64,000 nt of DNA, from assembly GCA_035933635.1 (NCBI GenBank), contig DASYYY010000031.1:228636-292635 (forward strand), read 5' to 3'. The DNA comes from JAKIVR01 sp035933635 (GTDB lineage Archaea > Thermoplasmatota > Thermoplasmata > Lutacidiplasmatales > UBA184). Each line of letters begins with the position of its first letter. Within the stretch, counting starts at the first letter, position 1. Below, piece after piece: positions 34,254-42,597 of this stretch. A program made the translations under genes and the position numbers. A model generated the notes under the pieces. It was not told where the DNA came from. It searched no databases and worked only from the letters and a program-made list of their open reading frames with translations.

Positions 34254-35204
34254 TCAGCCGACCTTCGGCACGGGCGTGCGCTCGAGGGCGGATTCGATGA
34301 CCTGCTGGCCGCGCACCCCACGGATCCACGGTTCCGGTTTGATCACGATCCGGTGGGAGAGCGCGGGCAGAGCGACGGTCTTCACATCGTCCGGGACGAC
34401 GTAGTCGCGGCCCTCGAGCAGGGCGCGGGCGCGCGAGAGCTTGAGGAGCGCGAGCGAGCCGCGGGGGGAAGCCCCGACCTCGGCGCGGGGGTCGCGCCGG
34501 CTGGACGCCACGAGCTCGATGACGTACTGCTCGATCGTCGGGTCCATCTCGATGTCCTCGACGCTGCGCTGCATCGCGCGGAACTGCTCCATGTCGAGCA
34601 CCTGGGCGACCGGCGCGTCGTCCTCCTTGCGCTCGCGGCGCCGGCGGAGGATCATCTGCTCCTCCGGCGCGGAGGGGTAGCCGACGGAGATCCGCATGAG
34701 GAACCGATCGACCTGCGCCTCGGGCAGCGGGTAGGTCCCCTCGAGCTCGAGCGGATTCTGCGTGGCCAGCACGAGGAACGGTCGCTCGAGGGGATGCGTC
34801 CCCCGTTCGCTGGTGACCTGGAACTCCTGCATCGCCTCCAGGAGGGCCGACTGGACCTTGGGGGGGGCGCGGTTGATCTCGTCGGCGAGGAGGAGGTGGG
34901 TGAAGAGCGGGCCGGGGCGGAAGACGAACTCCTGGTTCTTGACGTCGAACATCTCGCCGCCGGTGATGTCGTGCGGAAGGAGGTCGGCGGTGAACTGGAT
35001 CCGCGAGAAGGACAGGCCCAGTGCCTGGGCGAAGGATTTCGCGAGCAGCGTCTTGCCGAGCCCGGGCAGGTCCTCGAGGAGCAGATGGCCGTCGGCGAGG
35101 AGGCATGTCGCGATCTGGTCGACGGCGGTGTCGCGCCCCACCACCGCCTGGTGGACGGCGGTCCGGACCTTGTCCATGAGCGCGCGGGCGTCCGACCCTT
35201 TCAC
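34254..35204 (-). CDS. MoxR-family AAA+ ATPase
   Basis: Predicted 316 residues. Walker A DLPGLGKT at 45-52, Walker B LLADEINRAPPK near 103-114, sensor 1 in LATQNPLE and the C-terminal lid with RGSLALLKLSRARAL are typical of MoxR chaperone-like ATPases. These usually work with DUF58/VWA proteins to insert metals or assemble membrane or surface complexes; a DUF58 gene with two DUF4129 genes is directly upstream in the same direction, separated by a 263-base gap. GTG start; a possible TATA is about 30-40 bases upstream. Confidence 0.92.
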   Translation of the reverse strand: MKGSDARALMDKVRTAVHQAVVGRDTAVDQIATCLLADGHLLLEDLPGLGKTLLAKSFAQALGLSFSRIQFTADLLPHDITGGEMFDVKNQEFVFRPGPLFTHLLLADEINRAPPKVQSALLEAMQEFQVTSERGTHPLERPFLVLATQNPLELEGTYPLPEAQVDRFLMRISVGYPSAPEEQMILRRRRERKEDDAPVAQVLDMEQFRAMQRSVEDIEMDPTIEQYVIELVASSRRDPRAEVGASPRGSLALLKLSRARALLEGRDYVVPDDVKTVALPALSHRIVIKPEPWIRGVRGQQVIESALERTPVPKVG

Positions 35205-35467
35205 CGCGCGACCCTCGGCCTCCAGACGTCGACCGGTATTTGAGCCCTAAACGCCGCGCGCCGGATGTACCCCGGCCGTAACGGCGCGCGTCACCGCAGG
35301 CCCACCGGCCCTCTCGGCGTCCTGACCCCGGCCGGGGATATCGGACGCCGGGGTTGTCCTACCTTCATCCCGAGCGGACGACCCGTCCGCAATGGATCGA
35401 GAGGGACCCTTCGTCGGTGTCCGGACGGGGCCGGTCGGCCCCGACGGATCGGGGAAGGACCCGCGAC

Positions 35468-35998
35468 CTAAGAGGATACCGCCTCGGCCGCGCCGGCCAG
35501 CTCGGCGGGGTGGGCATAGAGCCAGCCAGCGAAGAGCAACTCGGCGACCAGCAGGCCGGCCGCCACGCCCAGGAAGTCCTGGGCGCTGGGGAGCAGGAGG
35601 CTCGCCATCACCCCGACCAGGACGGCGAGCATCGGGAGCAGGAGGGCACCGCTGGCATCGACCCACCGCCCCCGGGGGTAAGGTTCGCTCGCGATCCACA
35701 GGAGCAGCCCGATCCCGATCCCGCCGGCGAGCACCTCGCTGGTCAGCGTGATCGGCGCCCACAGGGCGAGCAGGCCGAAGGTGGCGATCATCGGGGCGAC
35801 GGCCGCCGTGCGCGCCCGTTCACCGATCGAGCGATGGATGAGCGCCCCCACCGCGACACCCAACGCGGCGACCGCGATCCCGATCACCGGGCCCGTGGAG
35901 GCCGACAGGCCGAGGGCGATCCCGAGCAGGGCGAGCAGCAGCAGCGCGCCCATCTCCGGCCGGAACGAGAGGGCCGGGACCGGGGGCCCGTCGCTCAC
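35468..35998 (-). CDS. Hypothetical polytopic membrane protein of the MoxR/DUF58 cluster
   Basis: Not recognised. Predicted 176 residues from GTG 35998, almost entirely hydrophobic with about six transmembrane helices separated by short loops; the longest soluble parts are the first 15 residues and a Ser/Glu tail. The start overlaps the stop of the DUF58 gene (GTGA), so it is the last gene of a coupled four-gene string before a gap and MoxR. Its position suggests a membrane partner of DUF58, an inference from context only. Confidence 0.75.
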   Translation of the reverse strand: MSDGPPVPALSFRPEMGALLLLALLGIALGLSASTGPVIGIAVAALGVAVGALIHRSIGERARTAAVAPMIATFGLLALWAPITLTSEVLAGGIGIGLLLWIASEPYPRGRWVDASGALLLPMLAVLVGVMASLLLPSAQDFLGVAAGLLVAELLFAGWLYAHPAELAGAAEAVSS

Positions 35999-37299
35999 CG
36001 GAACCCTCCCCGTGGGTTCGGTCGGTGCAGCAACGCGACCAGCGGAGCGAGCGACCAGTAGTTCTCCCAGTCCACCGCCGGCGCCTCCCCCCACGCCTCC
36101 CCCAGGCGCTGCCGCCGCTCCAGGCGGAGCATCCTTCGCGCCAACACATCCTCCGGTCCGTCGAGCGGGCTGGGGGGAAGCAGGACCGGCACGGGCGACG
36201 GACTGAGCACGACGACCGGATACCCGCGCCGGCGCAGGTGGGGAAGCAGCAGCATTTGGTCCTCCCCCGCAAGCGGGGAGATCAGGATCGTCAGCACGCC
36301 GGGCGGAAAGTACTGCCGCATCGAGACCGCGAGCCGCTCGGCCGGGCCGGTCTCCGCCGAGATCGTCGCCGAGCGGAGCAGACGGCGGATCCGGAACCGC
36401 TGGCGCCGGCCGGTCCCGAGCGGGATCGCCTCGAGGAACTCCCCGAAGGCGCCGATGCCGACACGCGACTTGGTCTGCAGGAACGCCGAGGCGATCCCGA
36501 AGGCGCCGGCCCGACTGACCGACAGGAGCTGCTCGTCACGACCGCGACCCAGCTCCGTGGGTCGTAGGTCGAGGAGCAGTACGAGGTCTCCGGTGCGCTC
36601 GAGGAGGTAGTCGTTGGCCATCAGCCGCCCGACCCGGGCCGTTGACGGCCAGTTGATCTGCCGGGGGGTGTCCGTCGGCACGGCCCCCCGGACGGTGAAG
36701 AAGTCCCCCGCCGACCCCAGGGCCTTGGAGCGGATCTCCCCGGGAAGGGGCGTCGTGCGACGCAGGTTCACGACCCCGAGCCGGTGCAGTTCGGGCGGGT
36801 AGCGCTCCACCGCGAGCGGCTCGCCGACGACGGTGACCGGACTCTCGGCCAGTCCGAGCGGGTCGCGCCAGACGATCTCGGGGAGGGGGATGTCGAGGAT
36901 GCACGGGAAGGGCGTCTCGTACTCGACGGTGAACGCCAGGTTCGGGTCCACGACCTCGAGCTCGGGGGGCATCCGTTCGGTGAGGGGCCCGGGAGCATGG
37001 AAGGTCGGGTACAGCAGGGTGGGTGCGACGGGTGGGTCGGTGCGGATCCGGCCGGCGATGCGGATCCGACCGCCGGTGCCGCGCTCGGTCCACTCCACCC
37101 GGGCCACGATCGTCCGCCGGGGAAGAAACAGCCCCGCCGCGATCGGCGCAAGAAGGAGCGGAAGCGCCAGGAACAGGGGGACCGAGGTGCGGAGCACCAC
37201 CGCGGCGACCCCGAGGAGCGCACCGGCACCGGCGAGGAGAAGGACCCGAGGGGTCCAGAACAACGGGGCGTGCCCGGTCTCCGCCGGGGCCCCGCTCAC
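35995..37299 (-). CDS. DUF58 domain protein
   Basis: Predicted 434 residues. Two N-terminal transmembrane helices (about 19-50) are followed by a beta-rich segment and the DUF58 core with its signature PRQINWPSTAR in the middle, then a VWA-like alpha/beta part (DLVLLLDLRPTELGRGRDE, LTILISPLAGED). These proteins usually act with MoxR ATPases. GTG 37299 overlaps the stop of the upstream gene and its own stop overlaps the next GTG, making a translationally coupled array. Probably sits in the cytoplasmic membrane with the VWA part in the cytosol. Confidence 0.9.
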   Translation of the reverse strand: MSGAPAETGHAPLFWTPRVLLLAGAGALLGVAAVVLRTSVPLFLALPLLLAPIAAGLFLPRRTIVARVEWTERGTGGRIRIAGRIRTDPPVAPTLLYPTFHAPGPLTERMPPELEVVDPNLAFTVEYETPFPCILDIPLPEIVWRDPLGLAESPVTVVGEPLAVERYPPELHRLGVVNLRRTTPLPGEIRSKALGSAGDFFTVRGAVPTDTPRQINWPSTARVGRLMANDYLLERTGDLVLLLDLRPTELGRGRDEQLLSVSRAGAFGIASAFLQTKSRVGIGAFGEFLEAIPLGTGRRQRFRIRRLLRSATISAETGPAERLAVSMRQYFPPGVLTILISPLAGEDQMLLLPHLRRRGYPVVVLSPSPVPVLLPPSPLDGPEDVLARRMLRLERRQRLGEAWGEAPAVDWENYWSLAPLVALLHRPNPRGGFR

Positions 37300-37703
37300 G
37301 TTGCGGCCTCCAACCGGGCGACCCGCGCCTCCGCCCACTTCAGGAACTCGCGACGGGAGAGCTTCACGGCCCGCTCGGCCTCCTCGGCCGACAGCGGCGC
37401 AAGGGCGGTGGGGAACCGTCGCTCGAGCGCGCGGAGGTGAGCGATCGCGTTCTGCCGGCCGAACGCGCCCCCGCGGAGCCCATCGCGCAGCGCCACGGAC
37501 GGATCGGTGTCGGGGGCGACGACCACGGGCGGTCGCCACCGGAGCCGGTCGGCCAGCGCCAGACCCGCGGCGGCCGCGGCGGCGCCGGTGCCGATCAGCG
37601 CCGCCGGTACTGCGGCGGCGACATCACCGCCGGAGGCGAACGCCACCCCGGCGGCGACCACCGCCACGGCCACCAGGATCCCCAGGACCACCCGGTCGGT
37701 CAC
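37296..37703 (-). CDS. Small membrane protein of the MoxR/DUF58 cluster
   Basis: Not recognised. Predicted 135 residues with two hydrophobic helices (about 5-24 and 30-52) and then a soluble, Arg/Ala-rich helical C-terminus with conserved-looking LRALERRFP and SRREFLKWAEARVARLE. The GTG start overlaps the preceding DUF4129 gene's stop and its stop overlaps the DUF58 start. Position between DUF4129 and DUF58 suggests a structural subunit, but no function can be assigned. Confidence 0.72.
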   Translation of the reverse strand: MTDRVVLGILVAVAVVAAGVAFASGGDVAAAVPAALIGTGAAAAAAGLALADRLRWRPPVVVAPDTDPSVALRDGLRGGAFGRQNAIAHLRALERRFPTALAPLSAEEAERAVKLSRREFLKWAEARVARLEAAT

Positions 37704-38926
37704 AGGGCGAGCGACCGGCGCTCCAGATCGTCGACCAGGAACGCGAGCGCCCGCTGCGCGCGCACCACCGCCGCCGGAGTGAGGTGGTGGGAAGAGTACC
37801 TCGCCTCCTCGAACAACCAGGTGAGCTCGTGCGCCGTCTCCGGCCGCACCCCGAGGTAGGTGACCGCGAGCCACTCCACCTCGCGCGGGGTCCGTCCCGC
37901 AAGGTTCCCCAGGCCGGGGGAGACCGCCTCGAGCAGCGTGCCGTACAGGTGGATGATCCGCTCGCGGACTTCCAGGTCGAGGACGGCGGAACCGGCGCGC
38001 TCATACCGGAGGAGCTCGCTGCGCAGCCGGTCGATCGCCCCCTCGAGCGCGTCCCGCGGGGAGATCGTGGGAGCCCTCGAGCGGCGTGGGCGGCGCGGCC
38101 GTGCGGTCGTGATCCAGGGGTTGGTCCGGTCCGGCGGCGGGCGGACCGACTCCATGAGCAACGCCAGCGCCAAGCCGCCCATGCTTACCGCAGCTCCGAT
38201 CAGGATCCAGAGGCGAGTGTCCGTCGGTAACCAAGGAAGCGTGTTCCGGTAGATCGTACGCGACTGGTTGGTGCCTCCGGGAGGCCCGGTACGGGAGGAG
38301 CTCCGATTCCCTCCTCCCCCGCCGGATTTGCTGCCGTTACCGGTGCCGCTCGAGCCCGTCCCGTTCTTGCCCCCGGTGGAGTTTCCCGTCCTTCCGGTCG
38401 AATTCCCCCGGCTGCTATTGCCCGTGTGACCACCCGTTTGGTTCCCCGTCCCGTTCCCGCTCCCGGACGAGTTGTGACCGGTCGTGCCGTTGCCGGTGGA
38501 ATTCCCCATCCCGGAGCTCGGATTCGTTCCGTTGGGGAGGCCCGAGTTGTTGGTCTGGTTGGAGATCCCATTCGGAGAACGGATCGTCGTGTTGCCCGGG
38601 GTGGCGGAGTGGCCCGTCGGATCCCACGACGATGGACCGGCCAGGAGGCCGGCGGCCATGCCGATTCCCACGGTCAGCGTCAGGAGCAGGACGATCGCCG
38701 AGAAGCTCAGCGGTATCCGCCGTGCCCGGCGCGTGGCATACCACGACTCCGCCTCGAAATCGGCGGTCCCCTCGCCGAGATCGCCCGGGAGTAGTTCCTC
38801 GTCGTCGGGGACCTCGCTCCAGCCGGGCACGCGACGTTCCGGGTAGACCGGCCCGTCCCCCGGCACGGCGAGGGCGAGCAACACGGCGCACGTGGAACGC
38901 CCTGGACTGGCCCAGTTGACCCGCAT
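37700..38926 (-). CDS. DUF4129 membrane protein with sequon-rich linker
   Basis: Predicted 408 residues. After a soluble N-terminus comes a transmembrane helix (about 72-96), then a roughly 120-residue Asn/Gly/Ser/Thr linker holding about 16 N-x-S/T sequons, a second helix near residue 240 and a C-terminal DUF4129 domain (ERIIHLYGTLLEAV and ETAHELTWLFEEARYSSHHL). The linker must face outside to be glycosylated, with DUF4129 inside. DUF4129 often occurs with transglutaminase and DUF58; no transglutaminase is present here. ATG 38926 chosen; an in-frame GTG near 38830 is an alternative. Confidence 0.82.
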   Translation of the reverse strand: MRVNWASPGRSTCAVLLALAVPGDGPVYPERRVPGWSEVPDDEELLPGDLGEGTADFEAESWYATRRARRIPLSFSAIVLLLTLTVGIGMAAGLLAGPSSWDPTGHSATPGNTTIRSPNGISNQTNNSGLPNGTNPSSGMGNSTGNGTTGHNSSGSGNGTGNQTGGHTGNSSRGNSTGRTGNSTGGKNGTGSSGTGNGSKSGGGGGNRSSSRTGPPGGTNQSRTIYRNTLPWLPTDTRLWILIGAAVSMGGLALALLMESVRPPPDRTNPWITTARPRRPRRSRAPTISPRDALEGAIDRLRSELLRYERAGSAVLDLEVRERIIHLYGTLLEAVSPGLGNLAGRTPREVEWLAVTYLGVRPETAHELTWLFEEARYSSHHLTPAAVVRAQRALAFLVDDLERRSLAL

Positions 38927-39011
38927 CGGCAATCCGCACGGGAGGGACGTGCCCGGACGCCATGGGGCCGGGGCTCTTTACGCCGCGGGCCGGTAGACAG
39001 GCGTGTCCGAC

Positions 39012-39959
39012 CTACGCCGGTATCGGGGCCGCCAGGGCCTCCGCACGTGCGGCGTCCAACCCCCGGAGGACCCCCGTGAGGGCGCCCCGCGCACGCTCGA
39101 ACTCCGCGTGCCCCAGCGGGTGGGTCGAGTAGCGGGCTTCTTCGAACAGAAGGGTGAGCTCGTGCGCGGCCGAGGCGTCGACCCGGAACGTGCCGACGAT
39201 CTCCCGCTCGATCTCCCGGGCGGTCTGCTCGGCGAGCCCGCGGACACGCAGGTGGAGGGCCAGTAGTAGTCGCTGGTAGAGCGCGAGGATGCGGTCGCGC
39301 GGGTCGGCGTCCGGGTCCGATTCCAGCTCGCGCAGGGTCCGCTCGAACTCCGAGCGCAGGCGCCCGATCCGGGCGGCATCGGGGGTCCCGGCGCCGCGGG
39401 GACCGCCCCGCAGCGTGTAGACCACCAGGGCCGCGACCGCCAGCCCGACTCCCAGCCCGATCACCGCGAGAAGGGTCCAACTGACCTGCGGCAGGCCCGG
39501 AAGCGGCGACCCGAACCCGATCAGGCCGTTGCCCGGTCCGCCGGTGGCGTTCCCCTGGCCGTTGTTGGAGGAGCCGGAGCCTCCGCTGCGATCCCCCCCG
39601 TTGTTTCCACCGCCCAGAACTCCTCCCGGATGGACGAGCGCCACCACGAAGACGAAGGCCACCGCGACGAGGAGCGCGACGACGCCGGTGAGAGCCGCGC
39701 GGCCCGGGATCGGCACCCGGCCCCCCCGGACCCGTTTGTAGATCTGCCAGGCGATGTACCCGAACAGGAAGATCACGACCACAGTCGAGACGAGGGTGAA
39801 CACGGGAAGGGGCTGGGAGGGCGCGGGGGAGGGCTGAGGTCCGGGGGTCGGCGCTGGGGTCGCCAGAACGGCCGCCAGGAATCCGAAGCCCACCGCCATC
39901 AGCACCAGCAGCGGAAGGATCCGCGCGGAGCGCGGGGCGGCGCGGCGTGCGCCGGACAT
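39012..39959 (-). CDS. DUF4129 membrane protein
   Basis: Predicted 315 residues and a paralogue of the downstream DUF4129 gene in architecture: a transmembrane helix near residues 16-34, a Pro/Ala-rich stretch, two further helices (about 52-72 and 88-108), a short Gly/Asn/Ser linker, another helix near 160-182 and a C-terminal DUF4129 domain (DRILALYQRLLLALHLRV, AAHELTLLFEEARYSTHPL). The FEEARYS box is shared almost identically by the two proteins. First gene of the DUF4129-DUF58 string; 85 bases separate it from the next gene, so coupling is weaker here. Confidence 0.84.
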   Translation of the reverse strand: MSGARRAAPRSARILPLLVLMAVGFGFLAAVLATPAPTPGPQPSPAPSQPLPVFTLVSTVVVIFLFGYIAWQIYKRVRGGRVPIPGRAALTGVVALLVAVAFVFVVALVHPGGVLGGGNNGGDRSGGSGSSNNGQGNATGGPGNGLIGFGSPLPGLPQVSWTLLAVIGLGVGLAVAALVVYTLRGGPRGAGTPDAARIGRLRSEFERTLRELESDPDADPRDRILALYQRLLLALHLRVRGLAEQTAREIEREIVGTFRVDASAAHELTLLFEEARYSTHPLGHAEFERARGALTGVLRGLDAARAEALAAPIPA

Positions 39960-40019
39960 ATCCGGTGTAGCCCCCCGCCGCAGATAACCACCGGGAAGTG
40001 CGCGGAGGTCACCCGGCCT

Positions 40020-40943
40020 TCAGGGAACCGTCGGTCGGCCGGGGCCGGCGGGTGACTCGGAGGGGAGGGGGGCCGTCGCGGGCCCCTTGGACAGGAAGTA
40101 GAATCCCCGGCGCTCGTGCTCGAGGTGGAGCACCGCGAAGTCGTCGACGACGTACCCGACGTCCAAGCTCGCGCGGAACGCATCCCGGACCGCGTGGCGC
40201 CACGGCCGCAGGAAGCCGCCGGCGTGCTCGCGGATCGCCCCGAGGTCGAACGGGACCTCCAGGTGCGCCTCGGCGGCTTCGGTCTCGACGACCGAGGAGG
40301 GGTGACGGAATCCCTCCTCCGAGACCTCGGTCTCGACCAGCGCCGCCGAGCGCTTCCAGCGGGCGAGGTCCTCCTCGGGCGCCGGCAGCTTCCCGGCGAG
40401 TCGGGCCTCGGTACGTGGGCTCGCGAGCTCCCAGGTGAGCCGCAACCGGTCGGTCTCCAGTCCCCGGTTCGCCTCCGAATCGAGCTGGCCGTAATAATGG
40501 GTCAGATACCGATCCGGCACGCCGCCGAGGCGACGGACGGCGAGCTGGGCGGCCCGGCTGTGCAACGGGTCGAACGTCGCACGCACCCGAGGCAGTCCCT
40601 GGCGAAGGACCTCCTCCCTCAGGAACGCGTTCAGCTGGAAACCGACGTGGTGGTTCTGGTACTCGGGTCGCACCGCGGTGATCTGGGCATAGTGGTAGAG
40701 CTCGCGACCGTCCCAGCCGAGGAACCCGATGCTCACCCCCGCGAGGTAGATGTCCGCGAACGCGCCGAGCACGAGGCCTCCCTGGTCCTGGAAGGCGCGT
40801 TGGAGGGTGGCGCCGGTCGGGACCTCGCCCTCCATCCCGAAGGCCTCGCGCTGGAGCTCCTCGGCCGCGCGGAACTCCTCGGGCTTGGCGAGGCGCCGGT
40901 AGCGGAAGCCGGTCCTGCCCGCGTCCTTCGTGGTCGACGCCAC
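40020..40943 (-). CDS. GNAT-like predicted acetyltransferase (COG3375 type)
   Basis: Predicted 307 residues. The N-terminal half is a GNAT-like domain: YRRLAKPEEFRAAEELQREAFG, GLVLGAFADIYLAGVSIGF, and HYAQITAVRPEYQNHHVGFQLNAFLREEVL, where motif A is divergent (the usual Gly-rich loop reads YQNHHVG). The TFDPLHSRAAQLAVRRLGG segment and a C-terminal domain of 130 residues match the long COG3375 proteins, of unknown substrate. A YHYAQI/TFDPLHS combination is the basis for the call. Stands alone between two membrane-protein genes. Confidence 0.78.
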   Translation of the reverse strand: MASTTKDAGRTGFRYRRLAKPEEFRAAEELQREAFGMEGEVPTGATLQRAFQDQGGLVLGAFADIYLAGVSIGFLGWDGRELYHYAQITAVRPEYQNHHVGFQLNAFLREEVLRQGLPRVRATFDPLHSRAAQLAVRRLGGVPDRYLTHYYGQLDSEANRGLETDRLRLTWELASPRTEARLAGKLPAPEEDLARWKRSAALVETEVSEEGFRHPSSVVETEAAEAHLEVPFDLGAIREHAGGFLRPWRHAVRDAFRASLDVGYVVDDFAVLHLEHERRGFYFLSKGPATAPLPSESPAGPGRPTVP

Positions 40944-40995
40944 GGCGCGGCGACCGGAACGGGCTACTTTACGGCGTCCGGACCGAGCGGCCCGG

Positions 40996-41445
40996 TCAGC
41001 GGCGGACCTTGAGCTCGGACCGCTTCTCGGCGTAGCGGGTCTCGTCGGCCGGGGTGAGCTCCCAGAGCGTCTCCTCCAGATCGGGGATGTTGCGCAGGAA
41101 CTCGGCCTTGCTCTTGGTCTCCATCAAATGCTCGAAGCGGCGGCGGGCGACGAGGTAGGCTCCCACAAGGTAGGCGCCGACGATGAAGATGATCGGCCCG
41201 AGAACGGCGAATGCGAGGTTGTAGTTCGGACCGCCCGTGGAGTTGCCGCTGGCGTTGACGCTCTGGTCGGTGATCGGGTTGACGACCTTGAACACCGACG
41301 TCTGGCCGAGCGGCGTGAAGTCGCCGAGCGCCAGCGCGATCATCAGGATCCCGACCGCGAAGACGACGATGGAGATGGGGAACCGGTAGGTCCGCATCCC
41401 CCTCCGCAGGCGCTGGCCGAGCGGCGCCCGCTCACCGGTGGACAT
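40996..41445 (-). CDS. Hypothetical two-helix membrane protein
   Basis: Not recognised. Predicted 149 residues with transmembrane helices near 22-41 and 76-99; the 35-residue loop between them holds sequons (NAS, NST) and faces outward by the positive-inside rule, leaving a basic, helical C-terminus in the cytoplasm (ETKSKAEFLRNIPDLEETLW). It is divergent from the GHMP kinase gene, and both start codons are equidistant from one palindromic TATA-like element. Confidence 0.68.
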   Translation of the reverse strand: MSTGERAPLGQRLRRGMRTYRFPISIVVFAVGILMIALALGDFTPLGQTSVFKVVNPITDQSVNASGNSTGGPNYNLAFAVLGPIIFIVGAYLVGAYLVARRRFEHLMETKSKAEFLRNIPDLEETLWELTPADETRYAEKRSELKVRR

Positions 41446-41468
41446 TGCGCGGTCCGGAGAGCGGCACC

Positions 41469-41474
41469 CTTAAG
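41469..41474. promoter_or_regulatory. Palindromic CTTAAG core shared by two divergent leaderless genes
   Basis: CTTAAG in a GC-rich gap of 53 bases. Its centre (41471.5) is 26.5 bases from the minus-strand ATG at 41445 and 27.5 bases from the plus-strand ATG at 41499, i.e. leaderless TATA spacing in both directions. The six bases are a perfect palindrome, so orientation must come from flanking BRE sequence. Confidence 0.6.
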
Positions 41475-41498
41475 AAGGCTCCCTCGGGTCGTCGCGCG

Positions 41499-42557
41499 AT
41501 GGAGATCCTGAGGGCGAAAGCCCCGCTCCGGATCTCGTTCGCGGGCGGGGGTACCGACGTCGATCCCTACCCCGAGGAGCGCGGCGGGGCCGTCCTCAAC
41601 GCCACGATCGACAAGTACGCCTACGCGACGCTGCTCGCCCGCTCGGGGGAGGGCCACGCCAAGGTCCACTCCCTGGATTTCGACGTCGACGCCGAGTACC
41701 GGGCGCCGCAGGACTTCGTGTTCACCGGCGAGCTCGACCTCGTCAAGGCCGTCCTGCGGTACTTCCACCGCGACGACGCCGAATTCGAGATCTTCCTCCA
41801 CTCCGACGCCCCGCCGCGGACCGGCCTCGGCAGTTCCTCGACCCTCACCGTCGCCCTCACCGGGCTCTTCCAACGGTACCTGAGGCTCCCCCTGACGCCC
41901 TACGAGCTCGCCGAGCTCGCCTACCAGATCGAGCGGGTCGAGCTGGGCGACCCGGGCGGGCGTCAGGACCAGTACGCCGCCACCTTCGGCGGCTTCAACT
42001 TCATCGAGTTCACCAAGAACGCGACCGTGGTCAACCCGCTGAGGATCCACCCGGAGGTGATGAACGAGCTCGCCTACCGCCTGATGCTCTGCTACACCGG
42101 GGTGACCCGCTACTCGGGCAAGATCATCGAGAGCCAGACCAACGCCTACCGCGCCAAGCGCTCCGAGACGGTCCAGGCGCTCGACCGGACCAAGCAGTTG
42201 GCCCTCGACATGAAGAAGGAGCTCCTCACCGGCAACCTCGACGCCATGGGCCGGCTCCTCCACGACAGCTGGGAGGAGAAGAAGCGGTTCACCGACGGCA
42301 TCTCCAACCCTGGGATCGACAAGTTCTACGAGGAGGCGCGCGCGGCGGGGGCGCTGGGGGGCAAGCTCACCGGCGCCGGGGGCGGGGGCTACCTATTGCT
42401 CTTCTGCGACTTCCGGCGGCGGCAGGACGTTGCCAAGGCGGTGACCCGCGCCGGGGGCCGGATCGTCGACTTCGCCTTCTGCCACGAGGGCGTCCAGACC
42501 TGGAGCGTCCGCTCCAGCGCCAACGGTGAGGGCGAAGCCGTGCGCGCCCCCTCCTAG
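41499..42557 (+). CDS. GHMP kinase, D-glycero-D-manno-heptose 7-phosphate kinase-like
   Basis: Sugar kinase of 352 residues. KAPLRISFAGGGTDVDPY opens the protein, which is the HddA-type form of GHMP motif 1; the ATP loop PRTGLGSSSTL is near residues 106-116, and motif 3 GKLTGAGGGGYLLLFC is at the C-terminal end. ELGDPGGRQDQYAATFGGFNF is also typical of the heptose or fucose kinase subgroup. In archaea the substrate is not settled. It precedes GH15, GH57 and GT4 genes, so it may belong to the same sugar-handling region. Leaderless promoter 27 bases upstream. Confidence 0.88.
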   Translation: MEILRAKAPLRISFAGGGTDVDPYPEERGGAVLNATIDKYAYATLLARSGEGHAKVHSLDFDVDAEYRAPQDFVFTGELDLVKAVLRYFHRDDAEFEIFLHSDAPPRTGLGSSSTLTVALTGLFQRYLRLPLTPYELAELAYQIERVELGDPGGRQDQYAATFGGFNFIEFTKNATVVNPLRIHPEVMNELAYRLMLCYTGVTRYSGKIIESQTNAYRAKRSETVQALDRTKQLALDMKKELLTGNLDAMGRLLHDSWEEKKRFTDGISNPGIDKFYEEARAAGALGGKLTGAGGGGYLLLFCDFRRRQDVAKAVTRAGGRIVDFAFCHEGVQTWSVRSSANGEGEAVRAPS

Positions 42558-42566
42558 TTCGGAAAC

Positions 42567-42573
42567 TCTCAAG
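42567..42573 (+). promoter_or_regulatory. Weak TATA-like element before the GH15 gene
   Basis: TCTCAAG, centred 28 bases before GTG 42598; weaker than the TTAA-type boxes but in the right place for a leaderless start. Confidence 0.4.
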
Positions 42574-42597
42574 CCCTCGGGCCCGCATCGTTCGGTT

